Positions 1 through 7,390 of a stretch of 64,000 nt of DNA are shown piece after piece. A model generated the notes under the pieces. The model was not told the DNA's origin. It was given only the letters and a program-made list of their open reading frames with translations, and did not search any database. Every line of letters begins with the position of its first letter. Position 1 is the first letter of the stretch. This stretch comes from Bacteroidota bacterium (GTDB taxonomy: Bacteria; Bacteroidota; Bacteroidia; Bacteroidales; Tannerellaceae), in the NCBI GenBank assembly GCA_023429375.1, contig JAEYVY010000013.1, positions 124,001 through 188,000 on the forward strand, written 5' to 3'. A program made the translations under genes and the position numbers.

Positions 1-1
1 T

Positions 2-103
2 GGCGAAGTAACCGATATCGTACTCGATTATACGGAAAGCTACATCGATCAGATGCTTCGTTACAGCAAAGATTATTCATTCCTCCCAACCTATAACGAT
101 TAA
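2..103 (+). CDS. C-terminal end of an unidentified protein (partial)
   Basis: An open frame enters from the left edge and ends at TAA 101-103, leaving only the last 33 residues, which end in FLPTYND. It lies 12 nt before the next gene, so the two are probably co-transcribed. The fragment is too short for me to assign a family. It is called coding because the frame is uninterrupted, the codon choice is ordinary and the stop lies just before a good start codon. Confidence 0.6.
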   Translation, partial: GEVTDIVLDYTESYIDQMLRYSKDYSFLPTYND

Positions 104-115
104 GACCGCCAGAAG

Positions 116-772
116 ATGGAGGAAATAATTAAAGACATACGCTTTCGGTTGAGAAAAGCCATGAATGGCATCGTTTCGGACAGCATGCGTAAGAAAGGAG
201 TGGAATACAAACTGATATTGGGTGTCTCTATCCCTGAGATCAAGCTTATTGCATCGGCCTATAAGCCTGATGCAGAACTAGCCAAATGGCTCTGGGAGCA
301 GGATGTAAGAGAACATAAGATATTAGCTACAATGCTCTATCCGATTGATACTTTTACAGAAGAGGAAGCAGAAAAATGGGTAGGTGAAATCCGTTATCAG
401 GAAATTGTGGAGCAGTTTTGTCATAACCTGGCTCAACATCTGCCTTTTGCAGTCTCACTGGCCGAACGCTGGATCTGTGACGAACGCGATAATGTAAAAG
501 TGGCCGGTTTCCTTTTGTATGCTCGTTTATATTCAAAAGGAAAACAAACGCCTTCATTAGAAAAATTATTTTCCGAAGCGAAGACTGTGTTCAATCAAGG
601 CATATCCCGTCCGCAACGAGCTGCCTTATTGGCCTTGAAGCGATACGGACGACTTGGCACAGCCCAAGCGGCATCCGTTTTAGACTATGTGAAGGAATAC
701 AAGGATTCAGATTCTCCGGAAAAACAAGAGTTTTATAATGATTTGAAGTTTGAATTCGAATATTACGAATAA
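116..772 (+). CDS. DNA alkylation repair enzyme, AlkD-like HEAT-repeat protein
   Basis: This 218-residue, all-helical, soluble protein resembles the AlkC/AlkD group of DNA glycosylases, which fold as HEAT-like repeats and remove alkylated bases without flipping them. Family-like segments are KWLWEQDVREHKILATML near residues 60-80 and an ERWICDERDNVKVAGFLL helix pair near 117-134, the usual W-D-x-hydrophobic repeat style. The length fits the family (about 210-240 residues). There is no signal peptide, so it is cytoplasmic. It starts 12 nt after the preceding stop, suggesting an operon, and a strong terminator follows. I did not map the catalytic Asp/Trp residues with certainty, so the enzymatic call rests on overall resemblance. 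Confidence 0.78.
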   Translation: MEEIIKDIRFRLRKAMNGIVSDSMRKKGVEYKLILGVSIPEIKLIASAYKPDAELAKWLWEQDVREHKILATMLYPIDTFTEEEAEKWVGEIRYQEIVEQFCHNLAQHLPFAVSLAERWICDERDNVKVAGFLLYARLYSKGKQTPSLEKLFSEAKTVFNQGISRPQRAALLALKRYGRLGTAQAASVLDYVKEYKDSDSPEKQEFYNDLKFEFEYYE

Positions 773-794
773 GCATTCTATTTGTATTTATAGA

Positions 795-830
795 AGAGCT
801 CGGTTTCAAAAGAACCGGGCTCTTTTTACT
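795..830 (+). terminator. Rho-independent terminator after the AlkD-like gene
   Basis: An 11-bp stem (795-805 with 813-823, one G-T wobble) with a 7-nt loop is followed by a T-run at 823-827. It closes the short operon ending at 772. Confidence 0.85.
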
Positions 831-952
831 TTTTCGAAATCAGTAAAATTCAAAATAATGAGTAGCCCCTTCTCCCATTCCAATACTCTCTGCAAGAATA
901 AAATACGATGAAAGTTGTTTCCGTTAAATAAAGTATATCATCCCTTTCTCCT

Positions 953-982
953 TTTGCCATAACAATAATTACATTAACTTTG
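953..982 (+). promoter_or_regulatory. Bacteroidetes-type promoter for the Fur-purA pair
   Basis: The -7 box TAACTTTG (975-982) matches TAnnTTTG exactly. A TTTTG at 952-956 lies 18 nt upstream as the -33 element. The expected transcription start near 988 leaves only about 12 nt before the ATG at 1000 but about 27 nt before the in-frame ATG at 1015. Confidence 0.6.
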
Positions 983-999
983 TAAGTCTGACTTTTAGC

Positions 1000-1494
1000 A
1001 TGAAGCAATTCTTGATGGAGAATAAATATTATAATGAATTGAAAGGCGTTCTGACAGACTATCTTTCTGTTATGAAAATGCGTAAGACGGATGAAAGATA
1101 TGCCATTTTCGAACAAATATGTTTATTCCCGTCTCATTTCGATATCTGCATGTTGCACGATCGAATGGTCCAAACGAATTTTCATGTCAGCAAAGCGACG
1201 TTATATAACACATTGGAGACTCTTTTAGCTGCTGATTTAATTGTAAAACATCAGTTTACGGCAAAATCTATTCAGTTCGAGCTAAAAGTATTGGCAGAAA
1301 CACATTCTCATCTGATTTGTTCTACTTGTGGAACAGTCCGTGAAATACGTGATGCATCACTAAAGAAAGATATAAGGAATTTGAAAATTAGTAGGTTTAC
1401 CCCTATGTTTCATACGCTTTACATCTATGGGATGTGTAGTAAATGTAAGAATAAGATACAAAAGAATAACATAAAAAGCAACACAAAACAATGA
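1000..1494 (+). CDS. Fur-family transcriptional regulator
   Basis: This 164-residue protein has the Fur layout: an N-terminal winged helix (KATLYNTLETLLAADLI near residues 66-83), then a C-terminal dimerisation and metal domain. A histidine segment THSHLIC is followed by two CxxC pairs (C107/C110 and C146/C149) that normally hold a structural zinc. Family members repress iron, zinc or peroxide genes; which metal it senses cannot be told from sequence. An in-frame ATG at 1015 (MENKYYNELKG) is an attractive alternative start because the promoter lies so close to 1000. The stop codon overlaps the purA start (ATGA, 1491-1494), so translation of purA is probably coupled to it. Confidence 0.87.
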   Translation: MKQFLMENKYYNELKGVLTDYLSVMKMRKTDERYAIFEQICLFPSHFDICMLHDRMVQTNFHVSKATLYNTLETLLAADLIVKHQFTAKSIQFELKVLAETHSHLICSTCGTVREIRDASLKKDIRNLKISRFTPMFHTLYIYGMCSKCKNKIQKNNIKSNTKQ

Positions 1495-2762
1495 AAGTAG
1501 ATGTTTTATTAGGCTTGCAATGGGGAGACGAAGGCAAAGGTAAAGTTGTCGACGTATTGACACCAAAATACGATGTAATTGCTCGATTCCAAGGCGGACC
1601 AAACGCAGGACACACACTTGAATTTAATGGCGAAAAATATATACTCCGTTCAATCCCTTCAGGGATTTTTCAAGGAGGAAAGATTAACATTATTGGTAAT
1701 GGCGTAGTGCTTGACCCTCTGTTGTTCCGTCAAGAAGCAGAAGCGTTGGCAGCTAGTGGTCATGACCTGACAAAGCAACTGTTTATTTCAAAGAAGGCTC
1801 ACCTGATTTTGCCTACACACCGCATATTAGATGCTGCTTACGAAGCATCGAAAGGTGCTGGCAAGATTGGAACTACCGGAAAAGGTATTGGCCCGACATA
1901 TACTGACAAAATCAGCCGCAACGGGCTACGTGTAGGTGACTTGTTGCATAATTTCGAAGAAAAATATGCTGCAGCAAAAGCAAAACATGAAGCAATTCTG
2001 GCTTCGCTGAACTATTCTTATGATATCAAAGAGCTGGAAGCTGAATGGCTTTCTGCGCTCGATTATCTGAAACGCTTTAACTTGATTGATAGCGAACAGA
2101 TGATCAATGATTATCTGAAAGAAGAAAAATCTGTTTTGGCAGAAGGCGCACAAGGGACATTGCTGGATATTGACTTTGGATCTTATCCTTTTGTAACCTC
2201 TTCAAACACAATATGTGCCGGATGCTGTACCGGATTAGGTGTGTCACCACGTAATATTGGTGAAGTATTCGGTATTTTCAAAGCTTATTGTACACGTGTA
2301 GGAAGCGGTCCGTTCCCTACCGAATTATTTGATGAAACTGGTGAAAAGATTTGCCAAATAGGCCATGAGTTCGGATCAGTAACCGGGCGTAAGCGCCGTT
2401 GTGGCTGGATTGACTTGGTTGCCTTAAAATATGCCATCATGATTAACGGTGTAAGCCAATTGATTATGATGAAAAGCGATGTGCTTGACAGCTTTGAAAC
2501 AATCAAGGCTTGCGTAGCTTATCGCGTCAATGGAGAAGAAGTTACTACATTCCCGTACGAAATAAATGAAGGCGTTGAGCCTGTTTACGTAGAGTTACCG
2601 GGATGGAACACAGATATGACAAAAATGCAAAGCGAAGATGAATTCCCTGAAGAGTTCAACAATTATCTGTCATTTTTGGAAGACGAATTAGGTGTGCCCA
2701 TCAAGATTGTGTCAGTTGGACCTGACAGAGCTCAAACTATCGTAAGATACACAGAAGAATAA
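1491..2762 (+). CDS. purA: Adenylosuccinate synthase
   Basis: PurA joins IMP and aspartate using GTP, the first committed step from IMP to AMP, in the cytoplasm. The 423-residue length is normal. Diagnostic motifs are present: QWGDEGKGK at residues 10-18 with the catalytic Asp13, GGPNAGHT with His41, the GTTGKGIGPTYTDK loop, and VTGRKRRCGWID late in the protein. The start overlaps the stop of the Fur-family gene by 4 nt, so the two form one transcription unit. No terminator is obvious in the 108 nt that follow. Confidence 0.98.
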   Translation: MKVDVLLGLQWGDEGKGKVVDVLTPKYDVIARFQGGPNAGHTLEFNGEKYILRSIPSGIFQGGKINIIGNGVVLDPLLFRQEAEALAASGHDLTKQLFISKKAHLILPTHRILDAAYEASKGAGKIGTTGKGIGPTYTDKISRNGLRVGDLLHNFEEKYAAAKAKHEAILASLNYSYDIKELEAEWLSALDYLKRFNLIDSEQMINDYLKEEKSVLAEGAQGTLLDIDFGSYPFVTSSNTICAGCCTGLGVSPRNIGEVFGIFKAYCTRVGSGPFPTELFDETGEKICQIGHEFGSVTGRKRRCGWIDLVALKYAIMINGVSQLIMMKSDVLDSFETIKACVAYRVNGEEVTTFPYEINEGVEPVYVELPGWNTDMTKMQSEDEFPEEFNNYLSFLEDELGVPIKIVSVGPDRAQTIVRYTEE

Positions 2763-2870
2763 ACACAAAAATTGTCAAAAACCGCTTCAAAAAAGCAGTA
2801 TTTGTAATTTGGCAAACTTTTTGCCGTTATCCTCTGTGTGATATTAATAACTTAGTTTAATCTAAAGCGT

Positions 2871-3548
2871 ATGATGTACTGGATTATATTTATTGGTTTT
2901 GCCTTATTAAGCTGGATCGTTTCTTATCGTCTGAAAAATAAGTTCGAGAGATACTCCAAAGTTCCTTTGCCTAATGGTATGACAGGTAAAGATGTGGCAG
3001 AAAAGATGCTTCATGAAAATGGTATCTATGATGTTAAAGTCATTTCTACACCTGGTCATTTGACAGACCATTATAACCCGGCTAATCAAACAGTAAATTT
3101 GAGTGAATCGGTTTATTATAGCAATAGTGTTGCTGCTGCAGCCGTTGCAGCGCATGAATGTGGACACGCAGTTCAACACGCACAGGCCTACGCTCCGCTA
3201 AAGATGCGTTCAGCACTTGTGCCTGTTGTCAGTTTCTCTTCAAATATTATGATGTGGGTGATTCTCGCTGGTATGTTGATGATTAACACTTTCCCTCAGT
3301 TGCTGCTGTTGGGTATTATTCTGTTTGCCACAACTACCCTATTCAGTTTCATAACCCTTCCGGTAGAAATTGATGCTAGCAAGCGCGCCTTAGTTTGGCT
3401 AAGCAATGCAGGCATTACCAACATTGCAACACATGACAAAGCGGAGGATGCATTACGCTCAGCAGCCTATACTTATGTTGTTGCAGCCTTGGGTTCATTA
3501 GCTACTTTGCTATATTACATCATGATTTATATGGGTCGTCGCGATTAA
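2871..3548 (+). CDS. Membrane zinc metallopeptidase (YugP/Zn_peptidase_2 type)
   Basis: This 225-residue membrane protein has an N-terminal transmembrane helix, a soluble segment with the zinc-binding HECGH motif at residues 95-99 (H95, catalytic E96, H99), two central hydrophobic helices, and a C-terminal helix with YVVAALGSLATLLYYIMIYMG. This matches the neutral zinc metallopeptidase family typified by Bacillus YugP, whose substrates are largely unknown. Two ATGs are adjacent (2871, 2874). A near-match -7 box TAACTTAG (2848-2855) could serve it; otherwise it may be read through from purA. A terminator follows. Confidence 0.88.
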   Translation: MMYWIIFIGFALLSWIVSYRLKNKFERYSKVPLPNGMTGKDVAEKMLHENGIYDVKVISTPGHLTDHYNPANQTVNLSESVYYSNSVAAAAVAAHECGHAVQHAQAYAPLKMRSALVPVVSFSSNIMMWVILAGMLMINTFPQLLLLGIILFATTTLFSFITLPVEIDASKRALVWLSNAGITNIATHDKAEDALRSAAYTYVVAALGSLATLLYYIMIYMGRRD

Positions 3549-3577
3549 GCAGATAACCATCCATAATAAAGTTATAC

Positions 3578-3618
3578 AAGCCTTTCGGATGCTTTTGCTT
3601 TCCGAAAGGCTTTTCTCA
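3578..3618 (+). terminator. Rho-independent terminator after the zinc peptidase
   Basis: A perfect 12-bp stem (3578-3589 with 3601-3612) is followed by a T-rich tail. It separates the peptidase from hisS. Confidence 0.85.
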
Positions 3619-3628
3619 TTTGATTTAT

Positions 3629-3636
3629 TAACTTTG
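3629..3636 (+). promoter_or_regulatory. -7 promoter box of hisS
   Basis: TAACTTTG matches TAnnTTTG exactly and lies 29 nt before the hisS start, just after the preceding terminator. No good -33 TTG is seen at the usual spacing. Confidence 0.5.
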
Positions 3637-3665
3637 CAAGCAAAATAATCAAATCATTTATAGAC

Positions 3666-5021
3666 ATGCAGAAACCATCGATACCAAAAGGAACTCGTGA
3701 CTTTTCGCCTGAAGAAATGGCCAAACGTAATTATATATTTAATACGATACGTGAAGTCTACCATTTATACGGTTTTCAGCAGATCGAAACACCCGCAATG
3801 GAAAACCTATCAACGCTGATGGGTAAATACGGTGAAGAAGGTGACAAACTTTTATTTAAGATATTAAACTCCGGCGATTGCTTCTCTGACATTTCAGATG
3901 AAGAATTGGCAGAGCGTAATCCCATCAAATTTGCAGCGAAAGCCTGCGAAAAAGGATTGAGATATGACCTTACTGTGCCATTTGCACGTTTTGTTGTACA
4001 ACATCGTAACGAAATCACCTTCCCATTCAGACGTTATCAGATTCAACCGGTATGGCGTGCCGACCGTCCGCAAAAAGGACGTTATCGCGAGTTTTTCCAA
4101 TGCGATGCTGATGTGGTAGGATCAGATTCACTGATTAATGAGGTTGAGCTGATTCAAATCATGGACGAAGTATTCCGTCGTTTAAATATCCGTGTGGCTA
4201 TTAAGATGAACAACCGTAAGATTCTGTCAGGCATAGCTGAGATTATCGGCGAAGCAGAGAAGATTGTGGATATTACTGTTGCTATTGACAAATTGGATAA
4301 GATCGGACTGGATAATGTCAATGCCGAGCTGCGTGAAAAAGGCCTATCAGAAGAAGCCATCAACCGCTTACAGCCAATCATTCAACTTAGTGGTACCAAC
4401 GCCGAAAAGCTGGAACAACTCCGAACAATTCTTGCCGATTCGGAAACCGGATTAAAAGGTATCGAAGAACTTGCATTCATCTTAAAACGGGTAGCTGTAT
4501 CCCCTATTCAGGCAGAACTTGAATTAGACCTTACGCTGGCTCGCGGATTGAACTACTATACAGGTGCCATCTTTGAAGTCAAAGCTCTTGATGTGCAGAT
4601 TGGAAGTATCACAGGTGGTGGACGCTACGACAACCTGACTGGTGTATTCGGCCTGCAAGGAGTATCTGGTGTTGGAATTTCATTTGGTGCAGATCGTATT
4701 TTTGACGTATTGAATCAATTAGACCTATATCCTAAAGATGCCCTGCAAACTACTCAATTATTGTTTGTCAACTTTGGCGAAAAAGAAGAAGAATACCTGC
4801 TTCCTATCGTATCAAAAGTCCGTGCAGCAGGCATACGTGCAGAGCTCTATCCGGAAAGTGCAAAGATGAAAAAGCAGATGAGCTATGCAGATGACAAAAA
4901 GATACCTTATGTTGCCATTGTTGGTGAGAATGAAATCAGCGAAGGCAAGGTGAATTTGAAAAACATGCTCACCGGCCAACAATCTCTTTTAGCAGTAGAT
5001 GAATTGATCAATCAATTCTAA
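3666..5021 (+). CDS. hisS: Histidyl-tRNA synthetase
   Basis: HisRS charges tRNA-His with histidine using ATP. The 451-residue protein has the class II catalytic core: KGTRDFSPEEM at the N-terminus, the motif 2 region FRRYQIQPVWRADRP, the HisRS-specific LARGLNYYTGAIFEV and the motif 3 region with GGGRYDNL and GVGISFGADRI. A C-terminal anticodon-binding domain follows from about residue 355. It stands alone between a terminator and the groES promoter region. Confidence 0.98.
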   Translation: MQKPSIPKGTRDFSPEEMAKRNYIFNTIREVYHLYGFQQIETPAMENLSTLMGKYGEEGDKLLFKILNSGDCFSDISDEELAERNPIKFAAKACEKGLRYDLTVPFARFVVQHRNEITFPFRRYQIQPVWRADRPQKGRYREFFQCDADVVGSDSLINEVELIQIMDEVFRRLNIRVAIKMNNRKILSGIAEIIGEAEKIVDITVAIDKLDKIGLDNVNAELREKGLSEEAINRLQPIIQLSGTNAEKLEQLRTILADSETGLKGIEELAFILKRVAVSPIQAELELDLTLARGLNYYTGAIFEVKALDVQIGSITGGGRYDNLTGVFGLQGVSGVGISFGADRIFDVLNQLDLYPKDALQTTQLLFVNFGEKEEEYLLPIVSKVRAAGIRAELYPESAKMKKQMSYADDKKIPYVAIVGENEISEGKVNLKNMLTGQQSLLAVDELINQF

Positions 5022-5050
5022 ACAAGCAGGCGCACGTCACAAAAGCGACA

Positions 5051-5128
5051 AACTGTCAGTTATTGAACGACAAGGTCAGACCAATATGACAGTCTTCTTC
5101 ATCGATATCAGTTTGGCATGAAATTCGT
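5051..5128 (+). promoter_or_regulatory. groESL control region: sigma-54-like promoter with upstream palindromes
   Basis: No TAnnTTTG box is seen before groES. The stretch TTGGCATGAAATTCGT (5113-5128) has the GG of a -24 element and a G twelve positions later, as in sigma-54 promoters (TGGCACG-N4-TTGC), although the -12 C is T here. Upstream, AACTGTCAGTT (5051-5061) is a perfect palindrome around a central T. TGACAGT (5087-5093) is the exact inverse of ACTGTCA (5052-5058). Two such sites about 35 bp apart and upstream of -24 resemble enhancer sites for an RpoN activator. This is an inference from pattern only. Confidence 0.4.
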
Positions 5129-5185
5129 ATTAGTAGTGACGTGAACTTAAAAATAATCATATTAATAAATTAAAATACCAAGAAA

Positions 5186-5455
5186 ATGAACATTAAACCA
5201 TTAGCAGACAGAGTGCTTGTTAAGCCTGCTGTAGCAGAAGAGAAGACAGTGAGTGGAATTATTATTCCCGATTCAGCAAAGGAAAAACCTCTGAAAGGTG
5301 AAGTTGTAGCTGTTGGAAATGGTACAAAAGATGAAGAAATGGTAGTTAAGAACGGTGACAGTGTATTGTATGGTAAATATGCTGGTACTGAGATTGAACT
5401 TGAAGGAGAAAAATACCTGATCATGCGTCAATCGGATATTTTAGCTATTATCTAA
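5186..5455 (+). CDS. groES: Co-chaperonin GroES
   Basis: GroES is the lid of the GroEL folding chamber. The 89-residue protein starts with MNIKPLADRVLVKP, has the mobile-loop region EEKTVSGIIIPDSAKEKP (about residues 17-34) and the closing segment YLIMRQSDILAII, all typical. It is the first gene of the two-gene groESL operon, 30 nt before groEL. Confidence 0.98.
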   Translation: MNIKPLADRVLVKPAVAEEKTVSGIIIPDSAKEKPLKGEVVAVGNGTKDEEMVVKNGDSVLYGKYAGTEIELEGEKYLIMRQSDILAII

Positions 5456-5485
5456 TTTCTAAACAAATTAAAACGTATAAAAGTC

Positions 5486-7120
5486 ATGTCAAAAGAGATT
5501 TTGTTTAATATGGAAGCTCGCGACCTTTTAAAGAAAGGCGTGGATGAATTAGCAAATGCTGTAAAAGTAACTTTAGGCCCAAAAGGTCGTAATGTGATTA
5601 TCGAAAAGAAATTCGGTGCTCCTCACATCACAAAAGACGGTGTAACTGTAGCAAAAGAAATTGAATGCGCAAACCCATTCGAAAACATGGGAGCTCAACT
5701 TGTTAGAGAAGTTGCTTCTAAAACAAATGACAATGCAGGTGACGGTACAACAACTGCAACTGTATTAGCTCAGTCAATCATCGGTGTTGGTTTAAAGAAC
5801 GTTACTGCGGGCGCAAACCCAATGGATTTGAAACGTGGTATCGACAAAGCTGTTGCTAAAGTTGTTGAACACATTGCTAGCCAAGCTGAAGCAGTAGGTG
5901 ACAGCCTTGAAAAGATCGAACATGTTGCAAAAATCTCTGCAAACGGTGACGAGGCTATCGGTAAACTGATTGCCGAAGCTATGAGAAAAGTAAAAAAAGA
6001 AGGTGTTATTACTGTTGAAGAAGCAAAAGGAACTGAAACTACTGTTGATGTAGTTGAAGGTATGCAATTCGACCGTGGTTATATCTCTCCATATTTCGTT
6101 ACCAATACAGAAAAGATGGAAGCTCAAATGGAGAATCCATACATTCTTATCTACGACAAGAAAATTTCTGTATTAAAAGAACTTCTTCCAATCCTTGAAC
6201 AAACAGTTCAATCTGGTCGTCCAATGTTGATCATTGCTGAAGATATTGACAGCGAAGCACTTGCTACATTGGTTGTAAACCGCTTGCGTGGTTCATTAAA
6301 GATTTGTGCTGTGAAAGCTCCAGGATTCGGCGATCGTCGTAAAGCAATGTTGGAAGATATTGCTATCCTAACAGGTGGTACAGTTATCTCTGAAGAAACT
6401 GGCATGAAGCTGGAGTCTGCAACTATCGACATGTTGGGTACAGCTGAAAAAGTAACTGTTAACAAAGACAACACAACTATCGTTAACGGTGCTGGTGATA
6501 AAGATGCGATCCAAGCTCGTATCAGCCAGATTAAAGTTCAAATGGAAAATACTACTTCTGACTACGATAAAGAAAAACTACAGGAACGTTTGGCCAAAAT
6601 GGCTGGTGGCGTAGCTGTACTTTACGTTGGTGCTCCATCTGAAGTAGAAATGAAAGAAAAGAAAGACCGTGTAGACGACGCATTAAGCGCTACTCGTGCT
6701 GCTATCGAAGAAGGTACAGTTCCTGGTGGTGGTGTTGCTTACATCCGTGCTATCGAAGCTTTGGAAGGTCTGAAAGGTGAAAACGAAGACGAAACAACAG
6801 GTATTGAAATCGTTAAACGTGCGATTGAAGAACCTCTTCGTCAAATCGTAGCTAACGCAGGTAAAGAAGGTGCTGTTATCGTTCAAAAAGTAAAAGAAGG
6901 TAAAGGCGACTTCGGTTACAATGCTCGTAAAGATGCATTTGAAAACTTGTGCTCTACAGGAGTTATCGACCCTGCTAAAGTAACACGTGTAGCTTTGGAA
7001 AATGCAGCTTCAATCGCTGGTATGTTCTTAACTACAGAATGTGTGATTGCTGAAAAGAAAGAAGAAACTCCTGCTGCTCCAATGAACCCAGGTATGGGTG
7101 GAATGGGTGGCATGATGTAA
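5486..7120 (+). CDS. groL: Chaperonin GroEL
   Basis: This is the 60-kDa chaperonin, which refolds proteins in an ATP-driven double ring in the cytoplasm. The 544 residues include the nucleotide-binding segments VTLGPKGRNV and DGTTTATVLAQ, the apical domain, and a C-terminal GGMGGMM tail typical of GroEL. It is co-transcribed with groES and ended by a strong terminator. Codon use looks optimised (frequent GCT and GGT), as expected for a very highly expressed gene. Confidence 0.99.
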   Translation: MSKEILFNMEARDLLKKGVDELANAVKVTLGPKGRNVIIEKKFGAPHITKDGVTVAKEIECANPFENMGAQLVREVASKTNDNAGDGTTTATVLAQSIIGVGLKNVTAGANPMDLKRGIDKAVAKVVEHIASQAEAVGDSLEKIEHVAKISANGDEAIGKLIAEAMRKVKKEGVITVEEAKGTETTVDVVEGMQFDRGYISPYFVTNTEKMEAQMENPYILIYDKKISVLKELLPILEQTVQSGRPMLIIAEDIDSEALATLVVNRLRGSLKICAVKAPGFGDRRKAMLEDIAILTGGTVISEETGMKLESATIDMLGTAEKVTVNKDNTTIVNGAGDKDAIQARISQIKVQMENTTSDYDKEKLQERLAKMAGGVAVLYVGAPSEVEMKEKKDRVDDALSATRAAIEEGTVPGGGVAYIRAIEALEGLKGENEDETTGIEIVKRAIEEPLRQIVANAGKEGAVIVQKVKEGKGDFGYNARKDAFENLCSTGVIDPAKVTRVALENAASIAGMFLTTECVIAEKKEETPAAPMNPGMGGMGGMM

Positions 7121-7140
7121 TCTGCTTCTTCAAAATAACT

Positions 7141-7175
7141 AAAAGGCCCGGCAAATTAATTGCCGGGCCTTTTTC
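7141..7175 (+). terminator. Rho-independent terminator of groESL
   Basis: A perfect 13-bp GC-rich stem (7141-7153 with 7161-7173) with a 7-nt AT loop ends in a T-run. Confidence 0.93.
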
Positions 7176-7224
7176 ATCTTCAACCTATCAACATCTCAAG
7201 TGATTCTACTCTCTTTTTGTTTAG

Positions 7225-7314
7225 TTTCACTTTTTATTTCACCTATGAAAAAGTTCCTATCTATAAGATGCAAAAACGAATAAAACGTTGCATGTAATTC
7301 AGTAAAAAGTGAAA
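7225..7314. repeat. Nested inverted repeats upstream of msbA
   Basis: TTTCACTTTTTA (7225-7236) is the exact inverse of TAAAAAGTGAAA (7303-7314), 66 nt apart. Inside lies a second pair, ATGCAA (7268-7273) with TTGCAT (7288-7293). There is no T-run, so this is not a normal terminator. The function is unknown. Confidence 0.5.
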
Positions 7315-7337
7315 AGTTGGATAGGATGCATATTTTA

Positions 7338-7360
7338 ACGCAAGATATTGCGTAACTTGC
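7338..7360 (+). promoter_or_regulatory. Dyad and degenerate -7 box before msbA
   Basis: ACGCAA (7338-7343) and TTGCGT (7348-7353) form a perfect dyad with a 4-nt centre. It abuts TAACTTGC (7353-7360), a degenerate -7 box about 31 nt before the start codon. The dyad would lie in the promoter spacer and could be an operator. This is inference. Confidence 0.35.
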
Positions 7361-7390
7361 ACCCCCAAAACAAATAAGTAAGATTCCTAC

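Noticed and set aside
850..1116. Minus-strand open frame before and within the Fur-family gene
   Set aside because: It overlaps the promoter and coding sequence of a clear gene, and its translation resembles no family I know.
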